A DNA stretch of 61,648 nt from CAZXNF01 sp050741255 (GTDB lineage Bacteria; Pseudomonadota; Gammaproteobacteria; Burkholderiales; SG8-41), in the NCBI GenBank assembly GCA_050741255.1, contig JBOIEQ010000004.1:1-61648 (forward strand), in the 5' to 3' direction. A program made the position numbers and the translations under genes. Under the pieces are notes generated by a model. The model did no database searches. It saw only the letters and a list, made by a program, of their open reading frames with translations, and was not told the origin of the DNA. Of this stretch, positions 36,222-44,792 are shown in pieces. Numbering within the stretch: the first letter of the stretch is position 1; the number at the start of each line of letters is the position of its first letter.

Positions 36222-37226
36222 ATGTACGCACGCCTGCCGTGCCGGTCGCTGTCGTGTACTGCGATCGCGCTTGTTCTCAGCCTGCCGTCGCTCGCCGTCT
36301 TTGCGCAGTCAGCAAAGGAAACGCCCTACCCGAACCGCCCGATCCGCTTCGTCGTGCCCTTCCCGCCGGGCGGCACCACCGAGATCCAGGGCCGCAAGCT
36401 TGCCGAGAAGTTGTGGCAAAAGCTGGGGCAGCCGTTGGTGATCGACAACCGCGCGGGCGCCAACGGCAGCATCGGCATGCGCATCGTCGCGCAGGCGCCG
36501 CCCGACGGCTACACCATCATCCTGGCGAATGTCGGCAATTGGGCCGTGCACCCCAACCTCTACAAGCTCGACTACGACGTCCTGCGCGACTTCGCGCCGA
36601 TCATCCATGTCGCCACCTCGCCGGGCGTGCTGGCGGTCAATCCCGGCGTCGCCGCGAAGAACGTGCCGGAGTTCATCGCGCTGCTGCGGCAGAAGCCCGA
36701 CCAGTTCACTTATGGCTCGAACGGCATCGGCGGCTTCAGCCACCTCGCCGGCGAACTGTTCGGCTCAATGACCAAGACGCGGTTGACGCACATCCCCTAC
36801 AAGGGCGCGGCGCCCGTGCTGACGGACCTCATCGGCGGCCAGATCCAGGCGACCTTCAACAGCGTTGTGCCCACCCTGCCGCATGTGAAATCCGGCCGCG
36901 TGCGCGCGCTCGCGACCACCGGCGCCGTCCGCCTTGAGCTGCTGCCCGACCTGCCGACGGTCGCCGAATCCGGCGTGCCCGGTTACGAGGCCTCGACATG
37001 GTCGGCGATGGGTGCGCCGGCGGGCACGCCGCCGGCCGTCATCGCGCGGCTGAACCGCGAGATCGTCGCGATCCTGCAAACGCCGGAAATGAAGGACAAC
37101 GCGCGCGCGGAAGGCTCCACCATCAACGGCGGCACGCCCGAGCAATTCAGGGCCACGCTGAAGGCCGAGCTCGCCAAGTACGGCAAGCTGATCAAGGAGG
37201 CCGGCATCAAGGCCGACAACCTCTGA
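36222..37226 (+). CDS. TctC/Bug-type periplasmic binding protein 5
   Basis: This is a 334-residue TTT solute-binding protein, the longest in the window. The signal peptide ends LAVFAQ, then YPNRPIRFVVPFPPGGTTEI, PPDGYTIILAN, YGSNGIGGFSHL and IPYKGAAPV. GGAGGAG precedes the ATG. It is 37 bp upstream of the two-domain carboxymuconolactone-decarboxylase-like gene, so uptake and that enzyme are likely one unit. The usual Asp after PPGG is Glu here (TTEI). Confidence 0.92.
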   Translation: MYARLPCRSLSCTAIALVLSLPSLAVFAQSAKETPYPNRPIRFVVPFPPGGTTEIQGRKLAEKLWQKLGQPLVIDNRAGANGSIGMRIVAQAPPDGYTIILANVGNWAVHPNLYKLDYDVLRDFAPIIHVATSPGVLAVNPGVAAKNVPEFIALLRQKPDQFTYGSNGIGGFSHLAGELFGSMTKTRLTHIPYKGAAPVLTDLIGGQIQATFNSVVPTLPHVKSGRVRALATTGAVRLELLPDLPTVAESGVPGYEASTWSAMGAPAGTPPAVIARLNREIVAILQTPEMKDNARAEGSTINGGTPEQFRATLKAELAKYGKLIKEAGIKADNL

Positions 37227-37263
37227 ACGTCGCGCGCGCAATCGCAAGGAACAGGAGACCGGA

Positions 37264-38196
37264 ATGGCAAAGCAGGACGAAAAACTGGCGAAAATGAAGC
37301 AGAAGTACGGCGCCCGCGGCATCGACGACGGCATGCGCCTCAATCCGCGGGACTTCCCCGACATGCTGGAATGGCGCGACGAACTCGACCCGCACTACAC
37401 GAAACTGTGGCTCGACTGGACCTACGGCGGCATGTTCAAACGCGGCGTGCTGACGGACCGGGTGCGCATTCTCGTCGTCATCGGCCAGTGCGTGGCGCTG
37501 GACGAGCTGGAGATGCTGGGCGGACACATCCGCAGCGCACTCGCCGCCGGCGCGACGCCGCGCGAGGTGCTGGAGGTGATCCTGCAGTTGACGGTCTACA
37601 TCGGCCTCCACCGCATCGGCCGCGCGGCGCGCGTCTTCAAGCAGGTCGTGACCGAGCTGGGCCGCATGGACGAAATCACCAAAACGCAGTTGCCGGTGGA
37701 CGGCACCAGCAGCCAGCGCACGCTGGAGAAGGACCGCGCCACCTGGCGGGTGTCGGAGAAGGAATTTCCGCGCCGAGAGGAACTGGTCAGGAAATACGGC
37801 TGGCAGGGCGTGGGTTCCGGCCTGCGGCTGCAGCCGACGCACCACGTCATCACGCTGGAGAAGCTCGACCGCCTCGACCAGAACTTCACCAAGCTGTGGG
37901 AGGATTTCGTCTACGGCGGGATGTACACCCGCGGCATCATCGACGACAAGACGCGCGAGTTCATCGTGGTCGGCGAGCTGCTGGTGCTGAACGAGGGCCC
38001 GCAGACCGAGAACCACATGCGGGCGGGTCTCATGCACGGCGCGACGCCGCGCGAGATGCTGGAAGTCGTGCTGCAGTCGACGGTTTACCTCGGCATGCCC
38101 GCCATGACGCGCAATATCGGCATCCTCACGCGCATCCTCGAGGAACAGGGCCGGCTGCACGAGATCACCGACTCGCAGTTGCCGCTGCCGGCGTAA
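37264..38196 (+). CDS. two-domain carboxymuconolactone decarboxylase (CMD/AhpD-like) family protein
   Basis: This 310-residue protein is a fusion of two CMD-fold halves. Each contains a YTKLWLDWTYGGMFKRG or FTKLWEDFVYGGMYTRG segment, a VVIGQC/VVGELL helix, an H-IRSAL/H-MRAGL segment and the GATPREVLEVILQ/GATPREMLEVVLQ motif. The family includes gamma-carboxymuconolactone decarboxylase and AhpD peroxidase; AhpD's CxxC is absent, so a decarboxylase-like role is more likely. AGGAG precedes the ATG. It lies between two Bug genes in the same direction. Confidence 0.85.
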   Translation: MAKQDEKLAKMKQKYGARGIDDGMRLNPRDFPDMLEWRDELDPHYTKLWLDWTYGGMFKRGVLTDRVRILVVIGQCVALDELEMLGGHIRSALAAGATPREVLEVILQLTVYIGLHRIGRAARVFKQVVTELGRMDEITKTQLPVDGTSSQRTLEKDRATWRVSEKEFPRREELVRKYGWQGVGSGLRLQPTHHVITLEKLDRLDQNFTKLWEDFVYGGMYTRGIIDDKTREFIVVGELLVLNEGPQTENHMRAGLMHGATPREMLEVVLQSTVYLGMPAMTRNIGILTRILEEQGRLHEITDSQLPLPA

Positions 38197-38245
38197 CGGC
38201 AGCCGGTGGTAAGCTTTCCGCATCCAGGTGATGCGGAGAGCGATC

Positions 38246-39217
38246 ATGAAACGAAGCGGGTTTCGGAAGTTTTTTGTCGCGGTTGCCGCTGCGCTCCCGT
38301 GCGCGACGGCCCACGCCCAGGAGTTCCCCACCAAGCCGGTGCGCGTCATCGCCGCGTCCACCGGCACCAGCGGCGACCTGCTCGCGCGCTACCTCGCGCA
38401 GCGGCTCGCCGAGCAATGGGGCCAGTCCGTGATCGTGGAAAACCGCTCCGGCGCCGGGGCCGTAGTCGCCGCCGAAGTGGCGGCGAAAGCGGCGCCCGAC
38501 GGCTACACGGTGCATCTGGGGCAGCTCTCGTCCTTCGGCGCCGCACCCTCGCTCTACAGCAAGCTCGGCTACGACCCGCTGAAGGATTTCGCCCCGCTGA
38601 CCCTGTACGCGCACGTGCCGCTGCTGATCGTCGCGCATCCGTCCGTGCCCGCCGCGACCCTGAAGGAGTTCCTCGACTACGCCAAGGCGCGGCCGGGCGC
38701 GATCAATTATTCCTCGGGCGGCCCGGGCACGGCCGCGCACCTGACGTTCGAGCTGCTCAACTTCCGGACGGGACTGAAGCTCGTGCATATCCCGTACAAG
38801 GGCGTGGGCGCCGCCACCACCGCCATCATCGGCGGCGAGGTGCAGCTCTCCGCCGTGCCGATCCCCGTCGCGCTGCCGCAGGCGAAGGCGGGCAAGGTAC
38901 GGGCGTATGCGATCACCTCCAAAAACCGCTTCTCGGGGGCGCCGGACGTTCCGACGGCGGCGCAGGCGGGCCTGCCGGACTTCGAGGCGACCACCTGGTT
39001 CGCGATGTACGCCCCGGCGCGCACGCCGGCCCCGCTCCTGCGCAAGCTGCAGGCGGACATGGTCGGCGTCATCCGCGCGCCCGCCACCAACGCGTGGCTC
39101 ATCGCGCAGGGCGCCGATCCCGCCCCGGGCACGCCGGCGGAACTGACCGCGTTCATGCAGGGCGAGATCAGGAAGTGGGGCGACGTGATCCGCACCGCCG
39201 GCATCAAGGCGGAGTAG
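38246..39217 (+). CDS. TctC/Bug-type periplasmic binding protein 6
   Basis: This is a 323-residue TTT solute-binding protein. The signal peptide ends ATAHAQ, then FPTKPVRVIAASTGTSGDL, APDGYTVHLGQ, YSSGGPGTAAHL and IPYKGVGAA. The usual PFPPGG loop is replaced by STGTSG, an unusual change at the ligand carboxylate-binding site. GGAG lies 6 nt before the ATG at 38246; an ATG at 38228 is a weaker alternative. It follows the CMD gene by 49 bp and may share its transcript. Confidence 0.9.
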   Translation: MKRSGFRKFFVAVAAALPCATAHAQEFPTKPVRVIAASTGTSGDLLARYLAQRLAEQWGQSVIVENRSGAGAVVAAEVAAKAAPDGYTVHLGQLSSFGAAPSLYSKLGYDPLKDFAPLTLYAHVPLLIVAHPSVPAATLKEFLDYAKARPGAINYSSGGPGTAAHLTFELLNFRTGLKLVHIPYKGVGAATTAIIGGEVQLSAVPIPVALPQAKAGKVRAYAITSKNRFSGAPDVPTAAQAGLPDFEATTWFAMYAPARTPAPLLRKLQADMVGVIRAPATNAWLIAQGADPAPGTPAELTAFMQGEIRKWGDVIRTAGIKAE

Positions 39218-39310
39218 CCCGGCTGCGGCGCGGGGAAGTGGCTGCGCAAGCGCCGCCGCCGGGGTAGCATCCGGCCAGGGCGCATCCCGCGCCCAAGGCC
39301 CGCAGCAATC

Positions 39311-39330
39311 AGACCGCCACAGAGCGGTCT
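39311..39330 (+). promoter_or_regulatory. 5'-leader hairpin before Bug gene 7
   Basis: AGACCGC and GCGGTCT form a perfect 7-bp stem with a 6-nt loop, ending about 10 nt before the AGGAGG ribosome binding site. It could terminate upstream transcription, be an operator, or modulate translation. Confidence 0.4.
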
Positions 39331-39351
39331 CCTGCCACCAGGAGGAATACG

Positions 39352-40344
39352 ATGATTTCGTCGCACGCCCGTTTGCGCCTGTCCGCCCGCGCCCTCTGCG
39401 CGGCTGCCCTGTTCCTGGCCGTCCTGCCCGCGGCGGCCCAGCAGAACTTCCCCAACCGCCCGCTGCGCATGGTCATCCCGTGGCCACCAGGTCAGGCGAC
39501 CGACCTGGTCGGCCGCGTCGTCGCGGTGAAGCTGACCGACGTGCTGGCCCAGCAGGTCGTCGCGGACAACCGCCCCGGCGCGGGCGGCATGATCGGCACC
39601 GACGTGGTCGCCAAAGCCACGCCCGACGGCTACACGCTGCTCGCCGCGTCCTCCGGACCGGTCACCATCAATCCGCTGCTGCAGAAGGCGCCCTACGACC
39701 CCGAGCGCGACCTGGTGCCGGTGGCCAATGTGGCACGCTCGCCCTACCTGCTGGTGACCAATCCCGCGTTTCCGGCGAAGAGCGCGGTGGAACTGATCGC
39801 GCTCGTGAAATCGGCGCCCGGCAAATACTCCTTCGCTTCCTCCGGCACGGGCGCCACCGGCCACCTGGTCGGGGAATGGTTCAACAACGTGAACGGACTC
39901 AAGGCCACGCACGTCCCCTACAAGGGCAGTGCGCCGGCGCTGGTCGATGTCATCGGCGGACAGGTCGCCTATACGCTGGAGACGATGGCCGCGACGCTGC
40001 CGCTGATCAAGTCGGGCCGGCTGAAGGCCTACGGGGTCTCGACCCTGACCGCCAGCGCGCTGGCGCCGGACATTCCGCCGCTGGCGGTTGCCGCCAACAT
40101 GCCCGGCTTCGACGCCGCGGCGTGGATCGGGGTGATGGTCTCCGCCGGCACGCCCAGGCCGCTGGTGGAGCGCCTGACGAAGGCGGTGGACGAGGCGATG
40201 CGCACCCCCGACGCGCGCGAGCGGCTGGTGGCCTCTTCACTCGAACCCGATTACATGCCGACGGCCCAGTTCGCGGAGTACCTCAAGACGCAGAAGACGC
40301 GTTTCATGGATGTCATCCGGCAGGGCAACATCCGGATCGAGTGA
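39352..40344 (+). CDS. TctC/Bug-type periplasmic binding protein 7
   Basis: This is a 330-residue TTT solute-binding protein. The signal peptide ends PAAAQ, then FPNRPLRMVIPWPPGQATDL (PPGQ rather than PPGG), TPDGYTLLAASSG, FASSGTGATGHL and VPYKGSAPA. AGGAGG gives a strong ribosome binding site. It precedes a YciI-like gene by 77 bp in the same direction. It ends QGNIRIE instead of the AGIKxE seen in most of the copies. Confidence 0.92.
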   Translation: MISSHARLRLSARALCAAALFLAVLPAAAQQNFPNRPLRMVIPWPPGQATDLVGRVVAVKLTDVLAQQVVADNRPGAGGMIGTDVVAKATPDGYTLLAASSGPVTINPLLQKAPYDPERDLVPVANVARSPYLLVTNPAFPAKSAVELIALVKSAPGKYSFASSGTGATGHLVGEWFNNVNGLKATHVPYKGSAPALVDVIGGQVAYTLETMAATLPLIKSGRLKAYGVSTLTASALAPDIPPLAVAANMPGFDAAAWIGVMVSAGTPRPLVERLTKAVDEAMRTPDARERLVASSLEPDYMPTAQFAEYLKTQKTRFMDVIRQGNIRIE

Positions 40345-40421
40345 GCGGCGGCCGGCACATTTTCGCGCCGATGCGGTATGTTCCGGTTCCGCCCCTTTCA
40401 CCCTGAACGGAGTTTCCGCCC

Positions 40422-40724
40422 ATGCTGTGGACCATTGCCTGCGTCGACAAACCCGACACCGCCGCCATCCGCGACTCGGTGCTGACCATCCACCGCGATT
40501 ACCTCGTGAGCCAGAAGGGCATTCTGGTGCTGGCCGGCGCGACGCAGAACGACGAGGGCACCGTGGCGATCGGCAGCCTGTTCGTCGTCAACGTGGGGAG
40601 CCGCGCGGAAGCGAAGAAGTTCTCCGATGGCGATCCCTTCACGCAGAAAGGCGTGTTCGCCAGCATCACGATCACCCGCATGCGCAAGGGGCAGTGGAAT
40701 CCCGCGGCCGCCGAGGGGGCATAG
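40422..40724 (+). CDS. YciI-like protein
   Basis: This 100-residue ferredoxin-like alpha-beta protein of the YciI family matches WTIACVDKPDTAAIRDSVLTIHRDYL, with the conserved His-Asp region, then GTVAIGSLFVVNVGSRAEAKKFSDGDPF, the typical DPF motif. Some relatives cleave chlorinated muconolactones or act as small dimeric enzymes; most are uncharacterised. It sits 77 bp after a Bug gene and 23 bp before a secreted hydrolase, all in the same direction. Confidence 0.88.
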   Translation: MLWTIACVDKPDTAAIRDSVLTIHRDYLVSQKGILVLAGATQNDEGTVAIGSLFVVNVGSRAEAKKFSDGDPFTQKGVFASITITRMRKGQWNPAAAEGA

Positions 40725-40747
40725 GGTATCGCCCGGGTGCGGGGCAC

Positions 40748-41752
40748 ATGCCCGGCATGAGCGTTTCGCTGCGCGCGTTCGCCGCACTGGTCCTGCTGTT
40801 CGCCGCCGGCCTGCCGGCCGCCGACGCCGCGCCCTGCGTCACCGCGACCGAGGCGTGCGGCCAGTGGCTGACGCTCGACGCCGGGGGCGCCAAGGCTTTC
40901 GTCTACGCCACCCAGCCGCTCGGCACGCGCAATCCGGCGATCACCCGCGCGCTGGTGCTGGTCCACGGCGCGCAACGCAACGCGGACGCCTATTTCCGCA
41001 CTGCCGTGGCGGCGGCCTCGCAGGCCGGTGCGCTGGACGACACCCTCGTGATCGCGCCGCGCTTTTCCGCCAATGACGGCCGCGCCTGCAAGGACACCCT
41101 TGCCGCCGGCGAGATCAACTGGCCGTGCGCCGGCAACAGCTGGCGCGCCGGAGGCGCCGTGCGCGGGAACCCGGCGCTCACCTCCTTCGATTTCGCCGAC
41201 GCGATCCTGCGGGCGCTCGCGAACAAGGATGCTTATCCCAACCTCGCGCGCATCGTGTTCGCCGGCCATTCCGGCGGCGCGCAGTTCGCGGTGCGCTACG
41301 CGATGGCCAACCAGGTCCACGACAGCCTCGGCGTCCCGGTCACCTACGTGGTGGCCAGCCCGTCGTCTTACGCCTACCTCGATGCTTCCCGCCCGGTCCC
41401 CGACACTGCCGGCTGCACGGGCTACAACCGCTGGCCGTACGGCCTGCAAGGCCGCCGGGGCTACGCCGCCCGCCTGACCGACAGCCAGCTGCGCAAGCAA
41501 TTCCTGGCGCGGCCCGTCAGTTACCTGGTCGGCGCACTCGACACCCAGCCGAATTACCAGATGGATACGAGCTGTCCGGCGATGATGCAGGGTCCGCAGC
41601 GCCTCGCGCGCACGCAGGCGTTCGTCGAGGCCCTCGGGAGGAACTACCGCAGCCAGCCGCCGCTGCTGGTCGTGGCGGGGTGCGGCCATGAGCAGGACTG
41701 CGTTCTCCGCGCGGCCCCGGTGTTGCCGGTATTGTTCCCCAGGAGCCCCTAG
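40748..41752 (+). CDS. secreted alpha/beta hydrolase (polyhydroxybutyrate-depolymerase/esterase-like)
   Basis: This 334-residue exported hydrolase has a signal peptide (FAALVLLFAAGLPAADA), oxyanion region LVLVHGAQRNADAY, nucleophile elbow FAGHSGGAQFAV and terminal His in GCGHEQDC. Several cysteines (CVTATEACG, CKDT...CAGN, CTGY, CPAM) suggest disulfides in the mature protein. It probably cleaves esters outside the cytoplasm; the substrate is not evident. ATG 40748 or ATG 40757 may be used. There is no clear ribosome binding site. Confidence 0.78.
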   Translation: MPGMSVSLRAFAALVLLFAAGLPAADAAPCVTATEACGQWLTLDAGGAKAFVYATQPLGTRNPAITRALVLVHGAQRNADAYFRTAVAAASQAGALDDTLVIAPRFSANDGRACKDTLAAGEINWPCAGNSWRAGGAVRGNPALTSFDFADAILRALANKDAYPNLARIVFAGHSGGAQFAVRYAMANQVHDSLGVPVTYVVASPSSYAYLDASRPVPDTAGCTGYNRWPYGLQGRRGYAARLTDSQLRKQFLARPVSYLVGALDTQPNYQMDTSCPAMMQGPQRLARTQAFVEALGRNYRSQPPLLVVAGCGHEQDCVLRAAPVLPVLFPRSP

Positions 41753-41768
41753 TATCATGCGCGTTGAC

Positions 41769-41787
41769 GCCGGGCCCTGATCCCGGC
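41769..41787 (+). terminator. hairpin downstream of the secreted hydrolase
   Basis: GCCGGG and CCCGGC form a 6-bp stem with a 7-nt loop, 17 bp after the hydrolase stop. No T-run follows, so the terminator reading is weak. Confidence 0.3.
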
Positions 41788-41839
41788 ATCCAACCAAGGC
41801 CGCGCAGGCAATAGACGGCCGCTGCCACGAGGAGATCGC

Positions 41840-42832
41840 ATGACCATCCGTACGCGTTTGCTTCGCCGGTGCGCGCCCGCGCTCATCGCCACCGCCTGCG
41901 CAACCTGCTTCGCGCCGCACGCCGCAGCCCAGGCGCCCTACCCGACCCGCAACGTGCAGGTGATCCTGCCCTACGTCGCCGGCGGCTCGGTGGATGTCAT
42001 CACGCGCGCGGTCGCCCAGGAATTGTCCAAGGCCTGGGGCCGCAGCCTCATCATCGACAACCGTCCGGGCGCGAGCGGCATGATCGGCACGGAACTGGCG
42101 GTCAAGGCCGACCCCGACGGCTACGTGCTGCTCGGGCACTCGTCCTCCTACCCGGCGACCGCCGCGGTGCGCGAGAAGCTGCCCTTCGATCCGGCCAAGG
42201 GCATCGTGCCGGTGGCGATGTTCGCGCGCGCGCCGATGATCTTCGCGATCCACCCTTCCGTGCCGGCGCAGAACATCCGGGAACTCGTCGCGCTCGCGAA
42301 GCGGAACCCGGGCAAGCTCAACTACGGCTCGTCCGGCATCGGCGGCAACAACCACTTTTCCGGCGCGCTGTTCGCGCACGCCGCCGGCATCAAGATGACG
42401 CACATTCCGTTCAAGGGCATCGCGCTCGCGGTGACCGCCGCCGCCGCGGGCGAGATCGAGATCGTGATCGCCAGCGCGGCCGCGGTGAACCCGCAGATGA
42501 AGGCGGGGCGGCTGCGCGCGCTGGGCGTCACCAGCCTCGAGCCCTCGCCCCTGCTGCCGGGCCTGCCGGCCGTCGCGCAGTCCGGCGTGCCGGGCTACAG
42601 CTACGAGCTCTGGTGGGGCCTGTTCGCGCCGGCGGGCATGACCGCCGAGCGGGTCAACTTCATCAACGCCGCCGTCAACAAGGCGCTCGCGGGGCCGGAC
42701 CTGAAGAAATTCTTCGACCAGGAAAGCGCGGAGCCGTGGCCGCAAACCCCGGCGCAACTGGCCGACCTGCTGCCCCGGGAGATCGCGCGCTACAAGCAGG
42801 CCGCACAGCTCGCAGGGATTCAGGCGCAGTAA
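41840..42832 (+). CDS. TctC/Bug-type periplasmic binding protein 8
   Basis: This is a 330-residue TTT solute-binding protein. The signal peptide ends PHAAAQ, then YPTRNVQVILPYVAGGSVDV, DPDGYVLLGHSS, YGSSGIGGNNHF and IPFKGIALA. VPYKG is changed to IPFKG and the next Bug gene follows only 40 bp later, so two divergent binding proteins are probably co-expressed. GAGGAG precedes the ATG. Confidence 0.92.
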   Translation: MTIRTRLLRRCAPALIATACATCFAPHAAAQAPYPTRNVQVILPYVAGGSVDVITRAVAQELSKAWGRSLIIDNRPGASGMIGTELAVKADPDGYVLLGHSSSYPATAAVREKLPFDPAKGIVPVAMFARAPMIFAIHPSVPAQNIRELVALAKRNPGKLNYGSSGIGGNNHFSGALFAHAAGIKMTHIPFKGIALAVTAAAAGEIEIVIASAAAVNPQMKAGRLRALGVTSLEPSPLLPGLPAVAQSGVPGYSYELWWGLFAPAGMTAERVNFINAAVNKALAGPDLKKFFDQESAEPWPQTPAQLADLLPREIARYKQAAQLAGIQAQ

Positions 42833-42872
42833 GCTTTCGGTTCCATCCCGGTCTCGGCAAAGGACGTATGCA

Positions 42873-43850
42873 ATGTGGTTCACACCGTTCATCCGCCGCC
42901 TGTCGGCGATACTGTTTTGCGCCGTCGCGGCGCCCACGCTGGCGCAAACTCCGTATCCGACGAAGCCGATCCGGCTGGTCGTGCCCTTCGTGCCGGGCGG
43001 CAGCACCGACCTCATCGCGCGGATGATGGCGCAAAAACTGGGCGAGGCCTGGGGGCAGCAGGTGCTGGTGGACAACCGCCCCGGTGTCGGCGGCACCATC
43101 GGCGTCGACTACGTCGCGAAATCCGCGCCGGACGGCTACACGCTGGTGTTCGGGCACGTCGGCACCTTCGGTTTCGGTCCGTCGCTGTATCCGAAGCTGC
43201 CCTACGATCCGGTCAACGATTTCGCGCCGGTCATCCTGTTCGCTTCCGTGCCCAACATGATCGCGGTGCATCCTGCCCTGCCCGCGAAAACGGTGAAGGA
43301 ACTGATCTCCGTCGCGCGGGCGCGGCCGGGGCAGCTCAATTACGGATCCTCCGGCAACGGCAGCGCCTCGCATCTGGCAACCGAGTACTTCAAGCTGCTC
43401 ACGAAAACGGACATGCTGGCGATCGCCTACAAGGGCACCGGCCCCCTCGTCACCGACCTGATCGCCGGCCAGACGCAGCTCACCATCAACGGCGTGCCGC
43501 CGCTCGCGCCGCACGTGCAGTCCGGCCGGCTGCGCGGGCTCGCCGTCGCCAACGCGAAGCGCGTCGCCCTCTTGCCCGATCTGCCGACGGCCATCGAGGC
43601 CGGCGTGCCGGGCTACGAGGTGATCACCTGGTTTGGTCCGCTGGTCCCGGCGAAAACACCGCGCGACATCGTCGTGAAGATGAATGCCGACCTGATGAAG
43701 ATCCTGCAGCGCCCCGACCTGAAGGAGCGCCTCGCCGCGGAAGGCGCCGATCCGATCGGCAGCACGCCCGAGCAGTTCGCCGTCCACATCAAGAGCGAAA
43801 TGGAGCGCTGGGGGAAAGTCGTGAAGGCCGCGAACATCCGGCCGGACTGA
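42873..43850 (+). CDS. TctC/Bug-type periplasmic binding protein 9
   Basis: This is a 325-residue TTT solute-binding protein. The signal peptide ends APTLAQ, then YPTKPIRLVVPFVPGGSTDL, APDGYTLVFGH, YGSSGNGSASHL and IAYKGTGPL. AGGA lies 8 nt before the ATG. It is tandem with the preceding Bug gene and convergent with a TauD-family dioxygenase whose stop is 4 bp away. Confidence 0.92.
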   Translation: MWFTPFIRRLSAILFCAVAAPTLAQTPYPTKPIRLVVPFVPGGSTDLIARMMAQKLGEAWGQQVLVDNRPGVGGTIGVDYVAKSAPDGYTLVFGHVGTFGFGPSLYPKLPYDPVNDFAPVILFASVPNMIAVHPALPAKTVKELISVARARPGQLNYGSSGNGSASHLATEYFKLLTKTDMLAIAYKGTGPLVTDLIAGQTQLTINGVPPLAPHVQSGRLRGLAVANAKRVALLPDLPTAIEAGVPGYEVITWFGPLVPAKTPRDIVVKMNADLMKILQRPDLKERLAAEGADPIGSTPEQFAVHIKSEMERWGKVVKAANIRPD

Positions 43851-43854
43851 TCCC

Positions 43855-44751
43855 TCAGGCCGCGACGGCGATCCCTTCCTGCTCGCAGGAGTTCGCCACG
43901 TCGCTGATCGTGACACGCTGCATGTCGCGCACCCAGCGCAGGTCGTCGTAGTCCGTGCCGCGGTGCATGGTGCAGCGGTTGTCCCACATGATGAGTTCGT
44001 TTGGCCGCCAGCGGTGCGTGTGCACGAACTGCGGCTGGGTCACGTGCGCGATCAGCTCGTCGATCAACGCGCGGCCTTCCGTATCCGGCATGTCGAGGAT
44101 GCGTCCCGCGTGGGACGCCACGTACAGCGATTTGCGGCCGCTCTCCGGCAGCGTGCGCACCAGCATCTGCGGTACCGGCGGCAGGCGCCGCTGTTCGTCC
44201 TCGTTGAACTCGGTGAAGCCGCTGCGCAGCCGCGAGTGGGCGATGCAATGCTCGGCGACGAGGCCGTGCAGTTTCGTTTTCATGGCCGGCGGCAGCGCGT
44301 CGTAGGCCGCACGCTGGTCCGCGAACTGGGTGTGCCCGCCGATCGGTGCGATGCTCCGTGAATACAGGAGCGAACACAGGCTCGGCAGTCGCTTGAAGGA
44401 ACTGTCGGTGTGCCACAGCTTGTTGCCCGCCTTGTACATGCGCTGCCGGCTGGTTTCACCCCAGATCTTGCCCTCGGCGTTGAGGTTGGAGATGTCCGCG
44501 AACGCGCCGCTGTAGCGCGTCGGCGTCGCCTTGGGGTCCAGCGTGCGTTCCTTTTCGACGGGCCCGAAGCGCGCGGAGAAATCCAGGTGCTGCTGCGGGG
44601 TCAGGTTCTGCCCCGGAAACGCGAGTACCGCGTATTTGAAAAACGCCGCACGAATTTCAGCGAAATCCGCGTCCGCGAGCGGCTGCGACAGATCGACGTC
44701 GCCGATCTCGGCCGCGAAGTCGGGAGTGACGGGATAGATGGTAATAGCCAT
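43855..44751 (-). CDS. TauD/TfdA family Fe(II)/2-oxoglutarate dioxygenase
   Basis: This 298-residue dioxygenase couples 2-oxoglutarate decarboxylation to substrate hydroxylation. The iron triad is His114-x-Asp116 in LWHTDSSF and His263 in CTMHRGTDYD, and an arginine downstream in RWVRDMQRV would bind 2-oxoglutarate. TfdA-type substrates (aryloxyacetates, sulfonates) are possible; no sulfonate transport genes are adjacent. AGGAGG sits 7 nt before the ATG at 44751, favouring it over a start 18 nt upstream. It is a single gene on the minus strand, convergent with a Bug gene. Confidence 0.9.
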   Translation of the reverse strand: MAITIYPVTPDFAAEIGDVDLSQPLADADFAEIRAAFFKYAVLAFPGQNLTPQQHLDFSARFGPVEKERTLDPKATPTRYSGAFADISNLNAEGKIWGETSRQRMYKAGNKLWHTDSSFKRLPSLCSLLYSRSIAPIGGHTQFADQRAAYDALPPAMKTKLHGLVAEHCIAHSRLRSGFTEFNEDEQRRLPPVPQMLVRTLPESGRKSLYVASHAGRILDMPDTEGRALIDELIAHVTQPQFVHTHRWRPNELIMWDNRCTMHRGTDYDDLRWVRDMQRVTISDVANSCEQEGIAVAA

Positions 44752-44792
44752 GTGCGCTCCTCCTGCCATTCAGATGCTGTTCTAAAGTCGAA

